From Thermocatellispora tengchongensis (GTDB lineage Bacteria; Actinomycetota; Actinomycetes; Streptosporangiales; Streptosporangiaceae): a stretch of DNA of 64,000 nucleotides. The position numbers and the translations under genes were made by a program. Numbering within the stretch: the first letter of the stretch is position 1; every line of letters begins with the position of its first letter. The notes beneath the pieces are model-generated. The model did not search any database and was not told where the DNA came from. It worked only from the letters and a program-made list of their open reading frames with translations. The DNA lies in NCBI RefSeq assembly GCF_014202315.1, contig NZ_JACHGN010000003.1:1-64000 (forward strand). Reading direction: 5' to 3'. Shown here piece by piece: positions 59,724-64,000 of this stretch.

Positions 59724-62132
59724 ATGTGGTTTGCGAATCTTGGAGGAGTGGGTGACCCGCAGATGGTGGCGAGTGGGCAGGCAGGTCTGCCCGCCGAGCT
59801 GACGAGCTTTGTCGGACGGCGTAAAGAAATCGCTGACGTACGGCGTACGCTCGAAAAGTCCCGTCTGGTGACCATCACCGGCATCGCCGGGGTGGGCAAG
59901 ACCAGGGTCGCGCTCCGCGCCGCCGAGGACATGCGCCGGGCGTTCGCCGACGGCGTGTTGTTCGTGGAGCTGTCCAGCCTGTCCGACCCCGAGCGGCTGG
60001 CCCAGGTGATCGCCCGCGCGCTGGAGGTGCCCGACCAGGCGGCCAAGCCGGGCGCGCAGGAGCTGGCCGACTACCTCGCCGACAAACAGCTCCTGCTGCT
60101 CCTCGACACCTGCGAGCACCTGGTCGACGCGTGCGCCCGGCTCGCCCACACCCTCCTGGCCGCCGCGCCCGGCCTGCGCGTCCTGGCGACCAGCAGGCAG
60201 CCGCTCGGCGCGCCCGGCGAGCACAGCCTGCACATCCGCCCGATGGAGGTGCCGACCCGCGAGCAGGCCCGCTCACTGCCCGACCTGGCCCGGTGCGAGT
60301 CCGTCGCGCTGCTCCTCGACCGGGTCACCGCCGCCGACCCCGGGTTCCGGCTCACCGAGGACAACGCCGAGGCCGTGGCCGAGCTGTGCCGCCGCCTCGA
60401 CGGCATCCCGCTGGCCCTGGAGCTCGCCGCCGTACGCGCGGGCACCCTGCCGCTGGCGAGCATCCTCCAGCTCCTGGACGAGCGCTTCTGGCCCTCCCGG
60501 GGCCGCTCCGGCGAGTACGGCCCCGGCCCCGGCGGCGTGTGCGGGCGCGACGCCCGCCACCGCACCATGCGCGAGGCCATCGCCTGGAGCCACGACCTGT
60601 GCACCGAGGAGGAGCGCCTGCTCTGGGCCCGGCTGTCGATCTTCCCCGGCCGGTTCGACCTGGCCGCCGCCGAGGCGGTGTGCGCCGACGAGCGGCTGCC
60701 GGCCGAGCGGATCTACCCCGCCGTGGACGGCCTGGTCGGCAAGTCGATCCTGGTCTGCGTCAAGGAGCCCGACCGCACGACGTACCGGATGCTCGACGGG
60801 ATAAGGGAGTTCGGCGCCGCGCAGACGGCGGGCCCGGAGGAACGGCGCGTGCTGCGCGCCCGGCACCGCGACCACTACCTCGCGCTCGCCGACGCCGCCG
60901 TCACCGTGCCGCCGGGCGGCGACCAGGCCGAGCAGTGGACCCGCGTCCGCGCCGAGTGGCCCAACCTGCGCGCGGCGCTGGAGTTCTGCGCCGCCGACCC
61001 CGCCGAGGCCGACACCGGCGCGCGCATGGTCCTGGTGCTCACCTACCTGTGGATCGCCTGCGGGATGAGCCGCGAGGGCCGCCACTACGCCGAATGGTTC
61101 CTCGACGTGGGCCGCCCCGAGCCGAAGACCCGGGCCGGGCTGCTGCTGTTGCTGGCGTACCTGCTGGTCAGCCTGGGCGACCTGCGCGGCGCACGCGCCC
61201 GCCTGGACGAGGCCGCCGCCCTGGCCGAGGGCGTGGACGACCCGTCGTGCCGCACCAGCGTGATCAAGGTGCGCGGCACGGTCGCGTTCGGCGAGGGCGA
61301 CCTCACCAGCGCCGCCGGGTACCTCGGCGAGGCCATCGAGCTGCTCGGCGGCGAGGAACGCGACCTGGTGGTGCTGACCGCCATGGTCGAGCTGGGCATC
61401 ACCCGGCTGTGGCTCGGCCAGGTGGACCGGGCCGCCGAGGTGCTCGGCGCGTCCAAGCGCATGTCCGACGCCACCGGCCAGTCCTGGATCAGGTCGTGGG
61501 CCGACATGGGGCTCAGCCTGGTCCTGCGCGCCCGGGGCGACCTGCCCGGCGCGCTGGCCCTGGCCCGCGAGGCCCTGGGCGTGCAGCAGCGGCTGCACGA
61601 CGCGAGCGGGGCCTCCCTCTGCCTGGAACTCGTGGCCTGGCTCGCCACCGGCCAGGAGGACCCCATGTGGGCCACCCGGCTGCTGCACGCCGCGCACGGC
61701 CAGTGGCGCAAGGTGCGCCGCCCGCTGTACGGCTCGCCGCACTTCCTCGCCGAGCACACCCGCTGCGAGGAGCGGCTGCGCCGCGCCCTGCCGCGCCGGG
61801 ACTACGAGGAGGCGGCCACCGAGGGCGGGGCGATGTCGATGGAGGAGGCCATCGCCTACGCCCTGCGCAGCACCTGTCCGCCCGCCCCCACCGCACCGCC
61901 CCCCGCCCCCGGCCCCGCCCGCCCGGCCGAGCCCGCCGAGGAGACCCCGCTCAGCCCGAGGGAGGAGGAGGTGGCCGACCTGGTGGCCGAGGGCCTGACC
62001 AACCGCGAGATCGCCCAGCGCCTCGTCGTCGGCCGCAGAACCGTCGACACCCACGTCGAGCACATCCTCGCCAAACTCGACTTCTCCGCCCGCAGCCAGA
62101 TCGCCGCCTGGGCCGCCCGCCGCCGCCACTGA
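59724..62132 (+). CDS. NB-ARC-type ATPase/LuxR transcriptional regulator (large)
   Basis: An 802-residue STAND-like regulator. It has LPAELTSFVGRRKEIADV, a P-loop (GIAGVGKT, 53-60), Walker B with Asp128 in LLLLLDTCEHLVD, LATSRQPLG, GIPLALELAAVR and AIAWSHDLCTEEERLLW, then a long helical TPR-like region (about 380-700), a Pro-rich linker and a C-terminal LuxR helix-turn-helix (LSPREEEVADLVAEGLTNREIAQRL). Ligand and targets are unknown. The start is uncertain (ATG 59724, GTG 59748 or ATG 59763). A TACTAT -10-like element is at 59682. Confidence 0.9.
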   Translation: MWFANLGGVGDPQMVASGQAGLPAELTSFVGRRKEIADVRRTLEKSRLVTITGIAGVGKTRVALRAAEDMRRAFADGVLFVELSSLSDPERLAQVIARALEVPDQAAKPGAQELADYLADKQLLLLLDTCEHLVDACARLAHTLLAAAPGLRVLATSRQPLGAPGEHSLHIRPMEVPTREQARSLPDLARCESVALLLDRVTAADPGFRLTEDNAEAVAELCRRLDGIPLALELAAVRAGTLPLASILQLLDERFWPSRGRSGEYGPGPGGVCGRDARHRTMREAIAWSHDLCTEEERLLWARLSIFPGRFDLAAAEAVCADERLPAERIYPAVDGLVGKSILVCVKEPDRTTYRMLDGIREFGAAQTAGPEERRVLRARHRDHYLALADAAVTVPPGGDQAEQWTRVRAEWPNLRAALEFCAADPAEADTGARMVLVLTYLWIACGMSREGRHYAEWFLDVGRPEPKTRAGLLLLLAYLLVSLGDLRGARARLDEAAALAEGVDDPSCRTSVIKVRGTVAFGEGDLTSAAGYLGEAIELLGGEERDLVVLTAMVELGITRLWLGQVDRAAEVLGASKRMSDATGQSWIRSWADMGLSLVLRARGDLPGALALAREALGVQQRLHDASGASLCLELVAWLATGQEDPMWATRLLHAAHGQWRKVRRPLYGSPHFLAEHTRCEERLRRALPRRDYEEAATEGGAMSMEEAIAYALRSTCPPAPTAPPPAPGPARPAEPAEETPLSPREEEVADLVAEGLTNREIAQRLVVGRRTVDTHVEHILAKLDFSARSQIAAWAARRRH

Positions 62133-62160
62133 CCGGCATGGTGCCACTGACCGGCATGGT
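62125..62160. repeat. 18-bp tandem duplication spanning a stop codon
   Basis: GCCACTGACCGGCATGGT occurs at 62125-62142 and again at 62143-62160. The TGA stop of the large LuxR-type gene (62130-62132) lies in the first copy. Confidence 0.9.
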
Positions 62161-62304
62161 GACGCCCATCCACCCCCGGGGACGCGACGTGCGGGATGCG
62201 GCATGCTAGCCTCCGCCACGTGCCCCCCGGTGGCGTGCCACGCGCCATCGCCGCTGTTCCCGGTTCGCTCGCTTCGGGATCGACCGCTCCGGAGGAGGTG
62301 GACC

Positions 62305-63576
62305 GTGGCCGGCCGCAGACCCGGCAACCTCGCCGCAGAGGTGACGACCTTCGTCGGCCGCGCCGAGGAGGTGGCCTCGGGCGTACGCCTGCTCGCCTCC
62401 GCCCACCCGGTCACCGTGACCGGGCCCGCGGGCGTGGGCAAGTCCAGGCTCGCCCTGCGCATCGCCGGCACGGTCGCCCGCCGCTTCCGCGACGGCCTGT
62501 GGCACGCCGAACTGTCGCCCCTCCCAAGCGAGCAAGCGGCCGGGGACGGCGGCCGGGACGCGGTCGCCGCCACCGTGGCCGGGATCATGGGCCTGGACGT
62601 CCCGCCGCGGGCGCGGGACGTGGCACGGGCGCTCTCCGATCGCCGGGCGCTGATCCTGCTCGACACCTGCGACCACGTGCCCCGCTCCGCCGCCCGCCTG
62701 GTGGAGGCGCTGCTGGCCGAGGCGCCCCGCGTACGCGTCCTGGCCACCACCCGTACGCCGCTGGGGACGGCGGGGGAGCGGGTGCTGCGGCTCGCGCCGC
62801 TGCCGGTCACCGGCCCGGCGAACGCCGCCGTCACCCTGTTCGCCCACAGGGCCGAGGCCGTCGATCCCGACTTCGCCCCCGTCCCCGAGGTGGCCGAGAT
62901 CTGCCGCAGGCTCGACGGCCTCCCGCTGGCCATCGAACTGGCCGCCGCCCGCATGCGCTCACTGTCGGCCCGCGACCTGCTGGCCCGCCTCGACGACGGT
63001 TTCGCCCTCCTGGCCCACCCCGGCGAGGCCCCCCTGCCCCGCCACCGCGACCTGCGCGCCGCCATCGCCTGGAGCCACGACCTGTGCGACGAGCCCCAGC
63101 GGGCCCTGTGGGAGGCGCTGGCGGCCCTGCCCGGCCCGTTCGACACCCGCACCGCCACCGGGCTCGCAGGTGAGGCGGCAGCCCTGCTCCCGTCCCTCGT
63201 GGAGCGCTCGATCGTCCTCGCCGACCCCGGCACGGGCGGCTACCGGCTGCCGGAACCGTACCGCTGGTACGCCCTGGAGCGCCGCGGCGCCGCCTACGCC
63301 CCCGCCGCCGGCGCGCCCCACGCGGGCATGACCGACCCCGAGGCGGGTACACCCAGGATCGCGGTCCCGGTCACCGAGGCGCTCAGCGCCCGCGAACTGC
63401 AGATCGCGGAACTCATCGCCGAGGGCCGCTCCAACCCCCAGATCGCCGCACACCTGCTCATCGCGAAGCGTACTGTTGACGCACACGTGCGCAACATCCT
63501 GGCCAAGGGCGCACTCGCCTCCCGCACCCAAGTGGCCGCCTGGATAGCGGAACGTGACAAGTGGAGCGGGCGATAG
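62305..63576 (+). CDS. NB-ARC-type ATPase/LuxR transcriptional regulator (short)
   Basis: A 423-residue paralogue of the preceding gene product: VTTFVGRAEEV, P-loop GPAGVGKS (40-47), Walker B ALILLDTCDHVP, LATTRTPLGT, GLPLAIELAAAR, AIAWSHDLCDEPQRALW, then directly a C-terminal LuxR helix-turn-helix (LSARELQIAELIAEGRSNPQIAAHL, RTVDAHVRNIL). It lacks the TPR-like sensor region of its neighbour. GTG at 62305 is chosen because GGAGGAGG lies 6 bases upstream; the frame is open upstream without such a site. Confidence 0.9.
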   Translation: MAGRRPGNLAAEVTTFVGRAEEVASGVRLLASAHPVTVTGPAGVGKSRLALRIAGTVARRFRDGLWHAELSPLPSEQAAGDGGRDAVAATVAGIMGLDVPPRARDVARALSDRRALILLDTCDHVPRSAARLVEALLAEAPRVRVLATTRTPLGTAGERVLRLAPLPVTGPANAAVTLFAHRAEAVDPDFAPVPEVAEICRRLDGLPLAIELAAARMRSLSARDLLARLDDGFALLAHPGEAPLPRHRDLRAAIAWSHDLCDEPQRALWEALAALPGPFDTRTATGLAGEAAALLPSLVERSIVLADPGTGGYRLPEPYRWYALERRGAAYAPAAGAPHAGMTDPEAGTPRIAVPVTEALSARELQIAELIAEGRSNPQIAAHLLIAKRTVDAHVRNILAKGALASRTQVAAWIAERDKWSGR

Positions 63577-64000
63577 CGAAATACCGGAAGCGGTCGGCCG
63601 CATATAGGCACTTTCCCCGATGCGAGAACGGCCACCGTGGCAGAAAACTATGGGTGGCCAGTGGGTGACGAGATGTGCCGACGTGTTTTCCGCAGCGCTC
63701 AGGCGCCGTTGGGAGGGGTCCCCCGCCGCCTGAGGACACGTGGTGGATCGCTCCATAGGGCGTGACCCACTGGCCAATACCCCTCCCCGCCGGACACCCG
63801 GGATCGTCGCCCCTCGGAGCGACCACGACGCACACTTTCACGCCGACCCCACCATGGGGGCATCCCGTACTGCAGGCCCGGCGGTGCCGTACCGACGCCC
63901 GCAGACCGCAACCCACCCCGCCCTCCACCCCGCGCCGCCCCATCCTGCGGGGACCACCTCCGGCGCCCCACGCCCCACGGGGCCTCATCCGGCGCGGCCC
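63577..64000. other. Gene-free right end of window
   Basis: No credible gene. It contains an inverted repeat: TGGCCAGTGGGT (63655-63666) and ACCCACTGGCCA (63765-63776), 98 bases apart. A CCATAG-type hexamer also pairs outside it. The last 150 bases are C-rich, and frames there give only low-complexity peptides. A gene may begin beyond the window. Confidence 0.6.

Noticed and set aside
59724-63576. Antibiotic cluster-situated regulators marking a biosynthetic gene cluster
   Set aside because: No biosynthetic gene follows before the window ends; the claim would rest only on the regulator family.
63458-63988. Minus-strand gene of about 176 codons at the right end
   Set aside because: It overlaps the end of the short LuxR-type gene, has Cys/Arg-rich low-complexity content, and lacks a ribosome binding site.

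Overview
This window is a stretch of chromosome from a high-GC actinobacterium. The best guess is a filamentous member of Streptosporangiales or Streptomycetales. The reasons are the very high GC at third codon positions, a canonical BldD, an actinobacterial integration host factor (mIHF), a PASTA-domain kinase, an Rv2175c-family protein, a SAV_6107-family HEPN protein, and gene orders known from actinomycetes (bldD near pyrR; mihF-gmk-rpoZ-coaBC-metK; a metF/polyprenyl synthase divergent pair near thiE and thiOSG). I see no prophage, insertion sequence, CRISPR array, rRNA or tRNA. Most of the window is core metabolism.

Layout. 0.2-12.7 kb: a MarR-GNAT fusion, a sugar epimerase and CE7 esterase pair, a lactonase, glycerol kinase with a DasR-like operator, a phosphofructokinase with the active-site residues of PPi-dependent enzymes, a membrane MHYT sensor divergent from a two-component system, thiI, and DAHP synthase (aroF) behind a Phe-Trp-Phe-Trp-Tyr leader peptide and terminator (ribosome-mediated attenuation). 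12.9-16.6 kb: a molybdopterin oxidoreductase, an orphan LytTR regulator, then about 2.1 kb without a credible gene, made of tandem and dispersed repeats. 16.6-25.6 kb: endonuclease IV and a purine catabolic operon (uraD, uraH, uricase, two xanthine-dehydrogenase subunits without the molybdenum subunit, 8-oxoguanine deaminase, glycerate kinase, allantoinase, allantoicase). 25.7-32.8 kb: PASTA Ser/Thr kinase and thiamine genes (thiOSG under a TPP riboswitch; thiE on the other strand).

32.9-42.6 kb: CGNR protein, GH16-like protein, polyprenyl synthase, metF, a GNAT acetyltransferase, a YbaK-family deacylase, an L,D-transpeptidase, a HEPN protein behind a consensus promoter bracketed by two LexA boxes, small proteins, a SpoIIE-type phosphatase, and bldD. 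43.5-54.8 kb: arginine deiminase, then the complete de novo pyrimidine operon pyrR-pyrB-pyrC-carA-carB-pyrK-pyrD-pyrF with translationally overlapping genes and a PyrR-binding RNA hairpin. 55-63.6 kb: mihF, gmk, rpoZ, coaBC, a small unknown protein, metK, then two NB-ARC/LuxR-type regulators.

The most notable items are regulatory rather than a new multigene system: the aroF attenuator, the double-LexA promoter of the HEPN gene, the thiO gene whose start codon lies at the riboswitch edge and which encodes about 92 extra charged low-complexity residues, the DasR-like site at glpK, the PPi-type PFK signature, and a recurring pattern of short tandem duplications that begin at or include stop codons. 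No convincing undescribed multigene system was found; the repeat-rich gene-free tract at 14.4-16.6 kb is the least explained part.
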